64,000 nucleotides of DNA from Paenibacillus aurantius (lineage in GTDB: Bacteria > Bacillota > Bacilli > Paenibacillales > NBRC-103111), in the NCBI RefSeq assembly GCF_032268605.1, contig NZ_CP130318.1:5844501-5908500 (forward strand), given 5' to 3'. This document shows positions 7,330 through 14,854 of the stretch, piece by piece (the first letter of the stretch is position 1; every line of letters begins with the position of its first letter). Position numbers and translations under genes: made by a program. The notes below the pieces were generated by a model, which was not told the DNA's origin, searched no databases, and saw only the letters and a program-made list of their open reading frames with translations.

Positions 7330-8328
7330 CTATTTGGCAGGCAGGAACCGGAGATCGAGAATTTTGTCCAGGTCATAGATCTGATCCTGGAAGCCCAATT
7401 CCTTCTGGATCTTCTGGGTGTCCTGGAGCGACTGGATGTCCACATCCGGCTTGTTCTCCCACAGCCCTTCCTCCCGCTTCAAGGCCTTGTCCAGCACCTC
7501 GGGATCGATGGGGCTGTTCTTCAGGTAATAGGCCTTGTATTCTTCGGGATGGCTTTTCGCGTATTCCTGGGACTTGAAGTACGCCCGGATCAGCTTCTTG
7601 ACGAGCTCCGGCTTCTCCTCCAGGATTCCGTTCCGTGCGGCGAGCACGCCGGTATGGAACGTAGGCAGGTAGTCCCACCCCGTTGCGAGAAGCTTGCCTT
7701 TGCCTTCTTTCTCTACGAGGGAAGCGAAAGGCTCATGGATAATCGTGGCGTCTACCTGCTTCGTTTCGAGGCTGGCATAGGCCGCCTGCTGGGCCCCGTT
7801 AGCCACGAGCGTCACATCCTTGTCGGTCAGCCCGTGCTTCTGGAGGATAACCCTCGTATAGACGTCGAGGCCGCTGCCGAATACGCCCACGCCGACCTTT
7901 TTCCCTTTGAGGTCTTCTATGCTCTTGATGTTCGGGGAGGCGATCAGATAGAACGGTCCCTTGGTGCGGAACATCGAGGAAACAATTTTGATCGGCGCCC
8001 CCTTGCCTGCGGCTACGATGGCCGTCGTCGTTGCGACATCGACCACGTCAATATCTTTACTCGTTAGCCCGGCGATTGGGTCCTTGGTCGAGATGAATTC
8101 GACGTCCAGCCCCTCCTCCTTGAAAAATCCTTTTTCCGCGCCGAACGATACCGCCAAGCCGCTGACTCCGGAGAGCGGAGCGTATCGGATCTTCTCCAGC
8201 TTCGGCGTTTCTCCCGCCGCCTTGGAGGAAGCCGCCTTCTCGGTTGCCGCCTCCCCGTTGGCACATCCCGCCAGAAGGGCGAGGAACGCTAAGGAAGCGG
8301 CCATGCGGCGTAGGTTGGTGATTGGCAT
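7330..8328 (-). CDS. ssuA: ABC transporter substrate-binding lipoprotein, SsuA/NrtA-like
   Basis: 332 residues from the ATG nine bases after GGGAG; a start at 8361 would lie beside the repeat element and lacks a binding site. An N-terminal signal with lipobox LAGC predicts a lipid-anchored extracellular protein. The mature part has the SsuA/TauA/THI5-like fold features: 'KIRYAPLSGVSGLAVSFGAEKGFFKEEGLDVEFI', 'DVVDVATTTAIVAAGKGAPIKIV' and 'LKGKKVGVGVFGS'. It delivers an organosulfur compound, possibly a sulfonate, to the permease; the ligand cannot be fixed from sequence. It is separated from the permease gene by a 97-bp inverted-repeat element. Confidence 0.87.
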   Translation of the reverse strand: MPITNLRRMAASLAFLALLAGCANGEAATEKAASSKAAGETPKLEKIRYAPLSGVSGLAVSFGAEKGFFKEEGLDVEFISTKDPIAGLTSKDIDVVDVATTTAIVAAGKGAPIKIVSSMFRTKGPFYLIASPNIKSIEDLKGKKVGVGVFGSGLDVYTRVILQKHGLTDKDVTLVANGAQQAAYASLETKQVDATIIHEPFASLVEKEGKGKLLATGWDYLPTFHTGVLAARNGILEEKPELVKKLIRAYFKSQEYAKSHPEEYKAYYLKNSPIDPEVLDKALKREEGLWENKPDVDIQSLQDTQKIQKELGFQDQIYDLDKILDLRFLPAK

Positions 8329-8369
8329 AGAGTTGTTCTCCCTTCTTGAAACCTTCTTCATAAAATCTT

Positions 8370-8466
8370 CTAGTGCCTTATCCGCAAAGGAAGTTCTGCT
8401 TCCCTAATGATTTCCGCGCGCCTACAGATGTTTTCTCTCCAACAAAGTTACCGGATAAGGCACTAG
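8370..8466. repeat. 97-bp intergenic element with perfect 15-bp terminal inverted repeats
   Basis: The ends CTAGTGCCTTATCCG and CGGATAAGGCACTAG are perfect reverse complements. The element fills the permease/binding-protein gap, and its terminal CTAG supplies the TAG stop of the permease. A degenerate copy is at 20757-20840 and a short fragment of one end (TTGCGGATAAGGCACC) at 57268-57283. No coding capacity. Confidence 0.85.
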
Positions 8467-9248
8467 TAGGTGGATTTCCACTTCAAAAACACTTTGCGCT
8501 CCAGCCAATCGATCAGCCCGATCAAGAGCACTGACACCAGCGTGACCAGCACCACGATCCCGAAGGCCTGCGGGGTATTGTAGAGGGACGTCGCTTTGAC
8601 GAGAATGTTGCCAAGGCCGTCCTTGGAGCCCAGCATTTCCCCGAAAAGCGCCCCGACAAGCCCCGTGGCCGCCGAGAGGCGCAGACCGGCAAAGATCGTC
8701 GGGGCCGCCGAGGGGAGAATGACCTTGACAATCGTCTGGGCTCGGCTCGCCTCAAATACTCGGGCGACCTTCAGATGCTGGTCCGCCGTCTGCTTCACAC
8801 CCGTCATCGTATTGATGGCTATCGTAAAGAAACAAAACAAGAACACAATCGAAATTTTATGCGTCATCCCAATCCCGAGCCAGAGCGCGAGAAGCGGGAT
8901 GATGGTCACCTTCGGAATGGCCATCAGGGCCGAAAGATACGGCCGGAAGAACGCTTCCGCCCAGGGCACAAGCACCAGGAACAGCCCGACCGCCATCCCC
9001 CCGGCCGCCGCCAGGCCGTAGCCGGCCAGGAATTCGCCAAGCGTAACGCCAATCGCCTTGAATAGGCCGCCGTCCGCGAACAGCCTGCCGAGCTCCTTCA
9101 TCACTTGAACCGGAGCCGGGAGGTAGAGGCTGCTTACCGTGCCCGATCGGACCAGAGCCTCGCAGACGCCCAGCAAAAGAACAAGCAGGCCCAGCTGACC
9201 AAGCCGCAGGGTCCCCGAGGACTTCCCCGGCTGTTTCGCCTTGCTCAT
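8463..9248 (-). CDS. ssuC: ABC transporter permease, SsuC-like
   Basis: 261 residues from the ATG eight bases after AAGGGG; a GTG three codons earlier is possible. Six hydrophobic segments and the binding-protein-dependent transport permease core, with the coupling-helix region 'EASRAQTIVKVILPSAAPTIFAGLRLSAATG' around residues 165-200. Integral membrane component working with the ATPase at 6535 and the lipoprotein at 7330. It starts a few bases after the monooxygenase stop, so translation is likely coupled. The TAG stop lies inside the terminal inverted repeat of an intergenic element. Confidence 0.87.
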   Translation of the reverse strand: MSKAKQPGKSSGTLRLGQLGLLVLLLGVCEALVRSGTVSSLYLPAPVQVMKELGRLFADGGLFKAIGVTLGEFLAGYGLAAAGGMAVGLFLVLVPWAEAFFRPYLSALMAIPKVTIIPLLALWLGIGMTHKISIVFLFCFFTIAINTMTGVKQTADQHLKVARVFEASRAQTIVKVILPSAAPTIFAGLRLSAATGLVGALFGEMLGSKDGLGNILVKATSLYNTPQAFGIVVLVTLVSVLLIGLIDWLERKVFLKWKSTY

Positions 9249-9253
9249 GGCCG

Positions 9254-10594
9254 TCACCCCTTCAGCTGGAGCGCGAAGCGGTTAGCCGGCTTAGCCAGCC
9301 CCAGATGGTCGCGGAAGGTGCTTCCGTCATAGGCGGTACGGAAAATCCCTCTCCGCTGCAGCTCCGGCACGACGAGCTCCAGGAACAGATCCAGCCCGCC
9401 CGGCATGTAAGGCGGGCACACATTGAAGCCGTCGGCCGCCTCGTCCTCGAACCACTCTTCGATGACGTCCGCCACCTGCCCGGCACTGCCCACGATGAGC
9501 AGGTGCCCCCGTACCGTCACGGTGAAGAAGTAGAACAAGTCCCGGACGGTCAGGTCTTCCCGGCCGTTCGCTTTCCGGGCCAGCTCCGCCCAATGCAGCG
9601 CCGTCTGCGAAGCGGACAGGTCGGGCAGCGGCGCATCCAGCTCATAGCCCGTCAAATCGATGCCCAGCTTGTCGGACAACGGCTGAAGGTTGAAATCCGT
9701 CACCACGAGCGCGTTCAGCTCGTTGTACTTCGCCCTGGCTTCCTCCTCCGTTCTTCCCACGACCGGAACGAGCCCGGGCAGCACCTTCAAATCGGAAGGC
9801 TGGCGGCCATGCTCCTTCAGCCTCCCCTTCACCTCCCGGTAGAAAGCTTGAGCGGTCTCTTTCACGTTCGTGCCGGTGAAGACCATATCCGAATATTTCG
9901 CGGCAAGCCCCTGACTCCTCGCCGAGGTCCCCGCCGTGATGAGCGGAAGCTGGCCCTGGACCGGCCGGGCCACGTTCAGCGGACCGGCTACGGAGAAATG
10001 TTCCCCGTGGTGGTTCAAGTCATGGACCCGGTCGGGATCGGCAAAGCGCCCGGCTGCCTTATCCCGCGGGAGCGACTCATCTTCCCACGTATCCCACAGG
10101 CCGCTGACGACCTCGATGAACTCCTCGGCGTAATCGTACCGCTTGGCGTTATCCCAGTGCTTCTCACGGCTGAAGTTAAGCGCCGCCCGCGTATCCGACC
10201 CCGTGACCACGTTCCAGGACGCCCGTCCCTTGCTCAGATGATCCAGCGAAGCCGTCATGCGGGCAATATGGTAAGGCTCGGCGTAGGTGGTATTTACCGT
10301 GGCGATCAGCCCGATCTTCTCCGTAGCCGCCGCCAGATAAGACAGCATCGTAAACGGCTCGAGCCGTGTCATCTGCGAGGGGAACAAGTGCTGCATGTCC
10401 ACGCTGGTGGCCAGCCGGTCCCCGAGGAAGAAGAAATCGAAATGGGCTTTCTCCAGCTTCTGCGCCGTTTCCTTCAGGAATTGAGGATCATAGGCGCCGT
10501 CCGTCCGCCCTTCCGGGAGCCTCCATCCCGCCGGATGATACCCCGTCCCGAATAAAAACAAACCAAGATGAAGCTGTCTCCGTTGTGCCTTCAT
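9254..10594 (-). CDS. LLM-class flavin-dependent monooxygenase (NtaA/SnaA/DszA family)
   Basis: 446 residues, the usual size for the two-component FMNH2-dependent monooxygenases of the NtaA/SnaA/SoxA(DszA) group. Recognisable segments are 'HLGLFLFGTGYHPAGWRLP', 'FDFFFLGDRL', 'TMLSYLAAATEKIGLIATVNTTYAEPYHIARM..SLDHLS.GRASWNVVTG' and the late 'GFNVCPPYMPGGLDLFLELVVPELQRRGI'. Such enzymes oxidise organosulfur or amine compounds using reduced FMN from a separate reductase. Co-transcribed with an Ssu-type transporter, it probably cleaves the imported sulfur compound. No flavin reductase gene is visible in the operon. Confidence 0.9.
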   Translation of the reverse strand: MKAQRRQLHLGLFLFGTGYHPAGWRLPEGRTDGAYDPQFLKETAQKLEKAHFDFFFLGDRLATSVDMQHLFPSQMTRLEPFTMLSYLAAATEKIGLIATVNTTYAEPYHIARMTASLDHLSKGRASWNVVTGSDTRAALNFSREKHWDNAKRYDYAEEFIEVVSGLWDTWEDESLPRDKAAGRFADPDRVHDLNHHGEHFSVAGPLNVARPVQGQLPLITAGTSARSQGLAAKYSDMVFTGTNVKETAQAFYREVKGRLKEHGRQPSDLKVLPGLVPVVGRTEEEARAKYNELNALVVTDFNLQPLSDKLGIDLTGYELDAPLPDLSASQTALHWAELARKANGREDLTVRDLFYFFTVTVRGHLLIVGSAGQVADVIEEWFEDEAADGFNVCPPYMPGGLDLFLELVVPELQRRGIFRTAYDGSTFRDHLGLAKPANRFALQLKG

Positions 10595-10609
10595 GTGATA
10601 ATCCCCTTT

Positions 10610-11590
10610 CTATTGGTATAGTTCATCCTGAATCCGGTCTATGTCGGCCAGCTCCTCCGGGCTCAGCCGCTCTGATGCAAACCGGGTGGTCTCCCGAAAA
10701 TGCTCCGGCTTGGACGCTCCCACAATCGCCGTAGTGATGCCGGGACGGCTGAGCACCCAGCTCAAGGCGAACTGCGGCAGCGTCCATCCGCGGCGTTCCG
10801 CCAAGGGCCGCAAAGCCTCCACCAGCGGGAGCGGATGGTTTCGGGTGAGCAGGGCCTGCAGCCGCTGTTCCCCTGCCGCAAGCCGGGAGCCGGAAGGCGG
10901 CGCCTCACCCTCCCGGTATTTGCCGGTCAGGATTCCCCGCCCCAGCGGGCTGTAGACGATAACCCCTACCTGCTCCGACAAGGCATAAGGAATCAGCTCC
11001 TGCTCGATATCGCGGGTGAGGAGGCTGTACTCCGGCTGCACCGTCTCGAACCGCCGAAGCCCATGAAGCGCGCTCATTCCGTGAGCCTTGGCAAGCTGCC
11101 ATGCCGCATAGTTGGAGCAGCCGATGTAGCGGATCTTCCCTTCCCGCACCAGATCGTTCAACGCCTCAAGCGTTTCCTCAAGCGGCGTATGCGGATCAAA
11201 CCGGTGCACCTGGTACAGATCGATATAGTCGGTCTGCAGCCGGCGCAGGCTCCCTTCCAGGGCACGGTACAGGTGGTAGCGGCTCTGTCCCTGGTCATTC
11301 ACGCCGGGCCCGATCGGGTTGTGCAGCTTCGTAGCCAGCAGGATGTTCTGGCGTCTTGCCTTTAGCAGCCTCCCCAGAATCTGCTCCGATTCCCCGAGCT
11401 GGGACACCTCGCCGTTGTCCATGCCTCGGCCGTACACATCGGCGGTGTCGATCAGGTTGACCCCTGTCTCCAGCGCCTGGTCCAGCACGGCGGCCGAAGC
11501 CGCCTCATCTATCCATCTCCCGAAAGCCATCGTGCCCAGGCTGACCTCCGATACCCGGACGCCCGTTCTTCCCAGCCATCTGTACTCCAT
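10610..11590 (-). CDS. Aldo/keto reductase
   Basis: 326 residues from the ATG preceded by AAGGGGG; the open frame continues 77 codons upstream but through the leader hairpin and promoter, so that extension is rejected. Starts 'MEYRWLGRTGVRVSEVSLGTMAFG', with the catalytic tetrad region visible (Asp in 'LIDTADVYGRG', Lys in 'LLATKLHN', His in 'DLYQVHRFDP'). 'YSPLGRGILTGKY' and 'AIVGASKPEH' mark the NADPH-binding half of the TIM barrel. First gene of the sulfur operon, perhaps reducing an aldehyde released by desulfonation; that role is inference. Confidence 0.9.
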   Translation of the reverse strand: MEYRWLGRTGVRVSEVSLGTMAFGRWIDEAASAAVLDQALETGVNLIDTADVYGRGMDNGEVSQLGESEQILGRLLKARRQNILLATKLHNPIGPGVNDQGQSRYHLYRALEGSLRRLQTDYIDLYQVHRFDPHTPLEETLEALNDLVREGKIRYIGCSNYAAWQLAKAHGMSALHGLRRFETVQPEYSLLTRDIEQELIPYALSEQVGVIVYSPLGRGILTGKYREGEAPPSGSRLAAGEQRLQALLTRNHPLPLVEALRPLAERRGWTLPQFALSWVLSRPGITTAIVGASKPEHFRETTRFASERLSPEELADIDRIQDELYQ

Positions 11591-11616
11591 CTCTCTTTGC
11601 CCCCTTGTCTGCGTGT

Positions 11617-11707
11617 AAAAAAAGAAAACAACCGGAAACACCTCCATTCCCCATGCCTTAAGCCTTCCCATGGCCTTGGCAGGAATGAATCGTGCATCTC
11701 CGGTTGT
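11617..11707 (-). promoter_or_regulatory. Long leader hairpin with terminal U-run in the sulfur-operon 5' UTR
   Basis: On the minus strand ACAACCGGA (11707-11699) pairs with TCCGGTTGT (11636-11628), followed by a T-rich tract. Nested inside are TTCATTCC/GGAATGGA, TGCC/GGCA and AAG/CTT pairings. It lies between the promoter and the first ATG, ending ~27 nt before the start, so it could terminate transcription early. No S-box, T-box or other known riboswitch signature was recognised. Confidence 0.6.
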
Positions 11708-11747
11708 CCGGTCGATCCTATTCATATTATTCCGATGAATTAAGTGG

Positions 11748-11776
11748 AGTATATCATTGTCGAAAATCGTCGTCAA
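11748..11776 (-). promoter_or_regulatory. Sigma-A promoter of the sulfur operon
   Basis: On the minus strand TTGACG (11771-11776), 17-bp spacer, TATACT (11748-11753). Near-consensus; the predicted transcript begins about 150 nt before the aldo/keto reductase ATG. Confidence 0.8.
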
Positions 11777-11783
11777 CTGCTTT

Positions 11784-11805
11784 CTAATGGTTCCAAGCTC
11801 ATTAG
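11784..11805. promoter_or_regulatory. Inverted repeat just upstream of the sulfur-operon -35
   Basis: CTAATG-N10-CATTAG, with TTCC nested inside on the plus strand, ends 7 bp upstream of the -35 hexamer. The location suits an activator such as a LysR-type protein; the binding protein is not identified. Confidence 0.5.
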
Positions 11806-11851
11806 GAAGCGGGTAGACCAAGCGCTTATCCGGGAAGAAGCCCAGACAGCT

Positions 11852-12196
11852 CTAGGCCAATTCTTTTATCTTGATAGCTAAAGTCCCCCATTGTTGTTCT
11901 TGCTCTCTTGTATATATTTTATAAGTCGCTTCTATCATTTCTTCCATCGTCCAGCTTTCACAGTCAAAGTCCTGGAAGGGAATGTCCTCGTACATTTCCT
12001 CAAAGGTGTTATATTCCCTTAACTCTAAAACTTCCGCCCTTATCGTTTCTTTCTTATCGGGTAATTTGGCAAATTCGATAACATCGCCAATCTTGACCTT
12101 TCTTCTTCGTTCATCATTCAATCGGACCTCAACCACTTTCCTTCCGCTTTTGATCGAGTGGAATGGCCTTTCAAATAACGTCATCGAATGGATCAT
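11852..12196 (-). CDS. ASCH domain protein
   Basis: 114 residues. The opening 'MTLFERPFHSIKSGRKVVEVRLNDERRRKVKIGDVIEF' matches the ASCH/PUA-like beta-barrel family, with the conserved G-x-K-x(2)-E-x-R motif (SGRKVVEVR) that lines the putative nucleic-acid or nucleotide pocket. Related proteins include the YqfB amidohydrolase and predicted RNA-binding proteins; the activity here is unknown. It begins 16 nt after the deoxyribosyltransferase-like gene with AGGAGGGG before the ATG, so the two are a small operon. Confidence 0.75.
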   Translation of the reverse strand: MIHSMTLFERPFHSIKSGRKVVEVRLNDERRRKVKIGDVIEFAKLPDKKETIRAEVLELREYNTFEEMYEDIPFQDFDCESWTMEEMIEATYKIYTREQEQQWGTLAIKIKELA

Positions 12197-12212
12197 TTGA
12201 ATCCCCTCCTGT

Positions 12213-12602
12213 TTACTGGTTTTCCGATACTATTCTGCTAACTAGTTCATCCATCCCTCCACAACACTTCACTACTTCCGAAAGATGGTAGAACGTACTT
12301 GTGGTGTCCAAATCGTTGACCTCATGATTCGGGGAATATAGATAGACCTTCTTGCCTAATCCTAAAGCAATGCCCAGTTCTACATGGCTTCCCTTTCCTG
12401 CCGGGATGATAACAACAATAAAATCCGATTCCATGACAGCATTTTTCTCTTTTTCTCCTATATCCTTGAGTTGTTCAATGGTGGTCACGTCTTGATTTAC
12501 TGTCCAATCGTACGTTTGCCTATACCCTCTATCCTGTAACCGCCTTGCTACTTCTTGAACACTCTCCATATTTTTAAAGCTGGAAGCCACATAGAATTTC
12601 AA
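12213..12602 (-). CDS. Nucleoside 2-deoxyribosyltransferase-like protein
   Basis: 129 residues from a TTG start eight bases after AAGGGTG. 'MKFYVASSFKNMESVQEVARRLQDRGY', the middle Asp (MESDFIVVIIPAGKGSHVELGIALGLGKKVYLY) and the conserved Glu in 'HVELG' match the nucleoside 2-deoxyribosyltransferase / Rossmann-like hydrolase fold (PF05014 type). Members exchange bases on deoxynucleosides or hydrolyse modified nucleotides. The S-H-V-E-L-G active-site segment is intact. It precedes an ASCH protein gene, so a nucleotide-salvage or modified-nucleotide role is plausible but unproven. Confidence 0.75.
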   Translation of the reverse strand: MKFYVASSFKNMESVQEVARRLQDRGYRQTYDWTVNQDVTTIEQLKDIGEKEKNAVMESDFIVVIIPAGKGSHVELGIALGLGKKVYLYSPNHEVNDLDTTSTFYHLSEVVKCCGGMDELVSRIVSENQ

Positions 12603-12774
12603 TTCGTTAACACCCTTCTCTCTCGATTTTCATCAAAACTACTGACTTACTTCATCAATCTCTTCACGGTTTCTCCCAAGGGATTCATCCATTATAAACG
12701 ATATTGGGGCCAATGAGGACGCCCCCATAATCAAACGCACCTGAGTAAAGCCTCCTAGGGTTGTTCGGCACAAA

Positions 12775-12806
12775 CAAAAAACCACTCCGCCAAGCGGAAT
12801 GGTTTT
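12775..12806. terminator. Bidirectional terminator
   Basis: AACCACTCCGC and GCGGAATGGTT pair around a short loop, with A-runs on one side and T-runs on the other. It ends the minus-strand flavin-fold stress gene. Confidence 0.8.
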
Positions 12807-12816
12807 GGCTTACCGT

Positions 12817-13323
12817 CTATTCGGTTTTTTCCTGCTCCAGGTCCAAGGTTTGGTTGACCTCCGAATGGGAGGCGTCGTGGCCCGTCAGCCTGGCAAGCAT
12901 GCGTTTCATCAGTTTGGCTTTATTCCCGGTCTCCCAATACTCGGCTGCTTCGGCCTCCACCCGGATCAAAACCAGGTTTGGATCGTCGCTGGTCGTGTCC
13001 AGAAAAGCAGCATAGGCCGGATTCCAGAACTCCTTGATTTTCCCACGGTCCTCCACCAGCTCCGCCTTCCCGCGGATCGATACATAGGACTTGCCCACAT
13101 AGGAGACGTTGACGTTGGGGTTATGCCGCAGCTCCAGAAATTTATCCGTGTCCTTCATCGTCAGGAACCACAGGTCGCCGTCGAACTCGACTTCCTGGGT
13201 CTTCATAGGACGCGACACCAGCCCTTCCGGGGTCACGGTGGTGAGCATGGCCGTTTCGATGCCTTTGATTAAGTCCCGAACTTTCTCCAAAGCTTCCTGG
13301 TATTCCGTATTCGGATTCGACAA
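12817..13323 (-). CDS. Pyridoxamine 5'-phosphate oxidase-fold general stress protein (GSP26-like)
   Basis: 168 residues from a TTG start after AAAGGGTG. The split-barrel flavin-binding fold is suggested by 'IETAMLTTVTPEGLVSRPMKTQEVEFDGDLWFLTMKDTDKFLELRHNPNVNVSYV' and 'VSIRGKAELVEDRGKIKEFWNPAYAAFL', the pattern of Bacillus general stress protein 26. These proteins bind FMN or FAD; physiological role unclear. An upstream GATTAA-N14-GGGTAT element looks like a sigma-B promoter, consistent with stress induction. Confidence 0.88.
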   Translation of the reverse strand: MSNPNTEYQEALEKVRDLIKGIETAMLTTVTPEGLVSRPMKTQEVEFDGDLWFLTMKDTDKFLELRHNPNVNVSYVGKSYVSIRGKAELVEDRGKIKEFWNPAYAAFLDTTSDDPNLVLIRVEAEAAEYWETGNKAKLMKRMLARLTGHDASHSEVNQTLDLEQEKTE

Positions 13324-13371
13324 GGTTGTTCACCCTTTCGCTTCATGATCGCAGAACGTTCATCCTTGTTT

Positions 13372-13397
13372 ATACCCGGAAACGGGGAAACTTAATC
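13372..13397 (-). promoter_or_regulatory. Sigma-B-like promoter of the GSP26-like gene
   Basis: On the minus strand GATTAA (13392-13397), 14-bp spacer, GGGTAT (13372-13377), one base from the GTTTAA/GGGTAT consensus and ~50 nt before the start codon. Confidence 0.7.
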
Positions 13398-13443
13398 ATC
13401 CGACTGGTTCAGCACCCCTCCCATTGGATGACTCGCGGCTGCT

Positions 13444-14130
13444 CTATTTACTGGCAGAGACACGGAATCCTTTTGCTAGAAGCCACACGGCAAGGATCAT
13501 TTCATTCGCGGCTACCGGAACCGCCAAAAGGCCTCCCCAAGTGGATAGCTGCTCGATCACTCCGAACATGACCAGAAGGGCACAAAGAACAATAAGGGCA
13601 GATCCTGTCATTCCCAGGATAGGGATGAACCTCGGGACGAGTCCCGATCTATAGAAGATGTAGCTGTACATTATCGTATTCATGCCCAGAAAGAAGTTGG
13701 GGCCAAGCAAAAAGGTCCAGTCATGAAGGGCTTTCAGCAAGGTGCCCGAGGCTTGAAAGGCGGCGAGATCCGGTGCTCCCGCTGCTGTATATTCCCGGCT
13801 TAAGCTCAATAGAGCCAAGACGCTGACGATCCCAACCATGATCACAACAGCCTCCATAAACCGGAAGCAAAGATGCCAAAGAGCTATCGTCTCATTGTAT
13901 TTTCTTAAGATGGGAAACATGGTGGTGGCCGTTCCTACCGCGGAAACGACAAGAAGTAACTCCATAAGCGCCCCAAGCACCACTTCGTTGGAGTGGGCGG
14001 AACCTTGAATCAAGTAATCCGGGCCGTTTAGCAGGGGGTCGTATAAAATCAGGCCGACTACCGCTGAAACCGCCGCTAAGATAAACAAGACACCTACTAT
14101 TTTGGAAGCTGCTTTGGTTGAGAAATTCAT
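13444..14130 (-). CDS. DUF4386 family membrane protein
   Basis: 228 residues starting at 'MNFSTKAASKIVGVLFILAAVSAVVG', with AGGAGAGG upstream; the in-frame start at 14160 lies inside the XRE gene. Six or so hydrophobic segments and the segment 'GPNFFLGMNTIMYSYIFYRSGLVPRFIPILGM' identify the DUF4386 family. Function unknown. It is the third gene of a membrane protein / XRE regulator / DUF4386 operon, with a start overlapping the XRE coding end by a few bases of spacing. Confidence 0.8.
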   Translation of the reverse strand: MNFSTKAASKIVGVLFILAAVSAVVGLILYDPLLNGPDYLIQGSAHSNEVVLGALMELLLVVSAVGTATTMFPILRKYNETIALWHLCFRFMEAVVIMVGIVSVLALLSLSREYTAAGAPDLAAFQASGTLLKALHDWTFLLGPNFFLGMNTIMYSYIFYRSGLVPRFIPILGMTGSALIVLCALLVMFGVIEQLSTWGGLLAVPVAANEMILAVWLLAKGFRVSASK

Positions 14131-14134
14131 TCCC

Positions 14135-14362
14135 TTACCTCTCCTCTCGGTTCTCCCCATAAAAAAACACCTCTTCTAGCGGCACTTCAAAGGCTTGCGC
14201 AATACGAAAAGCCAGTTCCAGAGACGGGGAGTAACTCCCCTTTTCCAAAGCTACAATGGTTTGCCGGGTTACTCCCGCCTTGTCAGCCAACTGCTGCTGG
14301 GTCATTTCCTTGTGGTTAAAGCGCAATTTTCGAATATGATTGCCGACAAGATTTTTGCCCAT
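14135..14362 (-). CDS. XRE family transcriptional regulator (YozG-like)
   Basis: 75 residues that are essentially one helix-turn-helix: 'IRKLRFNHKEMTQQQLADKAGVTRQTIVALEKGSYSPSLELAFRIAQAF', ending 'PLEEVFFYGENREER'. This small form is common in Bacillales next to membrane-protein genes. The ATG follows the upstream membrane-protein stop by one base, with GAGAGGAG as binding site. The operon promoter carries several overlapping TACAT/ATGTA palindromes, likely its own operators. Confidence 0.92.
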   Translation of the reverse strand: MGKNLVGNHIRKLRFNHKEMTQQQLADKAGVTRQTIVALEKGSYSPSLELAFRIAQAFEVPLEEVFFYGENREER

Positions 14363-14363
14363 G

Positions 14364-14810
14364 TCAGACTCCTCTCCGGTAGTGATAAAGCTTCGTAAAC
14401 GAGCCGGTTACATCCGAAAGGAAACCCGCAGAAATCAGGATCAGGAACATTACCTGCGAGGGCTGATTGATAGTCAAGGCTCCCATAGCAAGAAGAAAAC
14501 CGAGGACAAACACGAAAAACGAATTGCGGAATGCTTTCAATTCAATGAGCCGGTCCAGCTCATCCTGGAAGGCCGGTTCCTTTTCTCCGGTCGATAGTCG
14601 GAACACGATGTTAAAGACAATACTGATTACGATATGCGCAAGGATGGAAACCAACGTCAGAACCAGGACAAACGAACCCCAATAACGAAAGGCCTCTGCC
14701 GGCTCCAACGTTCCTTCGGGATACTGGGTATACCGGTACCCACAATAAATTCCAAAAATGAGAAAGGCGCTGATTAACGTGACGATGCTTTTCTTTTCCT
14801 GATAAGTCAT
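14364..14810 (-). CDS. Four-TM membrane protein of an XRE-regulated operon
   Basis: 148 residues from the ATG eight bases after AGGTGG. Hydrophobic segments at about 8-28, 43-65, 98-118 and 122-140 alternate with short charged loops; the central loop 'STGEKEPAFQDELDRLIELKAFRNSFFVFVLGF' resembles DUF2178-type proteins that travel with small XRE regulators. Unknown function, perhaps a sensor or modulator partner of the regulator. First gene of a three-gene unit. Confidence 0.72.
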   Translation of the reverse strand: MTYQEKKSIVTLISAFLIFGIYCGYRYTQYPEGTLEPAEAFRYWGSFVLVLTLVSILAHIVISIVFNIVFRLSTGEKEPAFQDELDRLIELKAFRNSFFVFVLGFLLAMGALTINQPSQVMFLILISAGFLSDVTGSFTKLYHYRRGV

Positions 14811-14854
14811 TCCCTGCACCACCTGTCCATTATTCTTGACATGAAGTCGCTTAA

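Noticed and set aside
11617-11707. S-box (SAM) riboswitch or cysteine T-box for the sulfur operon
   Set aside because: The conserved S-box core and the T-box AGGGTGGNACCGCG element are both absent; only an unassigned hairpin with a U-run remains.
11591-11821. N-terminal extension of the aldo/keto reductase
   Set aside because: The open frame there covers the promoter, the leader hairpin and a T-run, and a proper ribosome binding site precedes the internal ATG at 11590.
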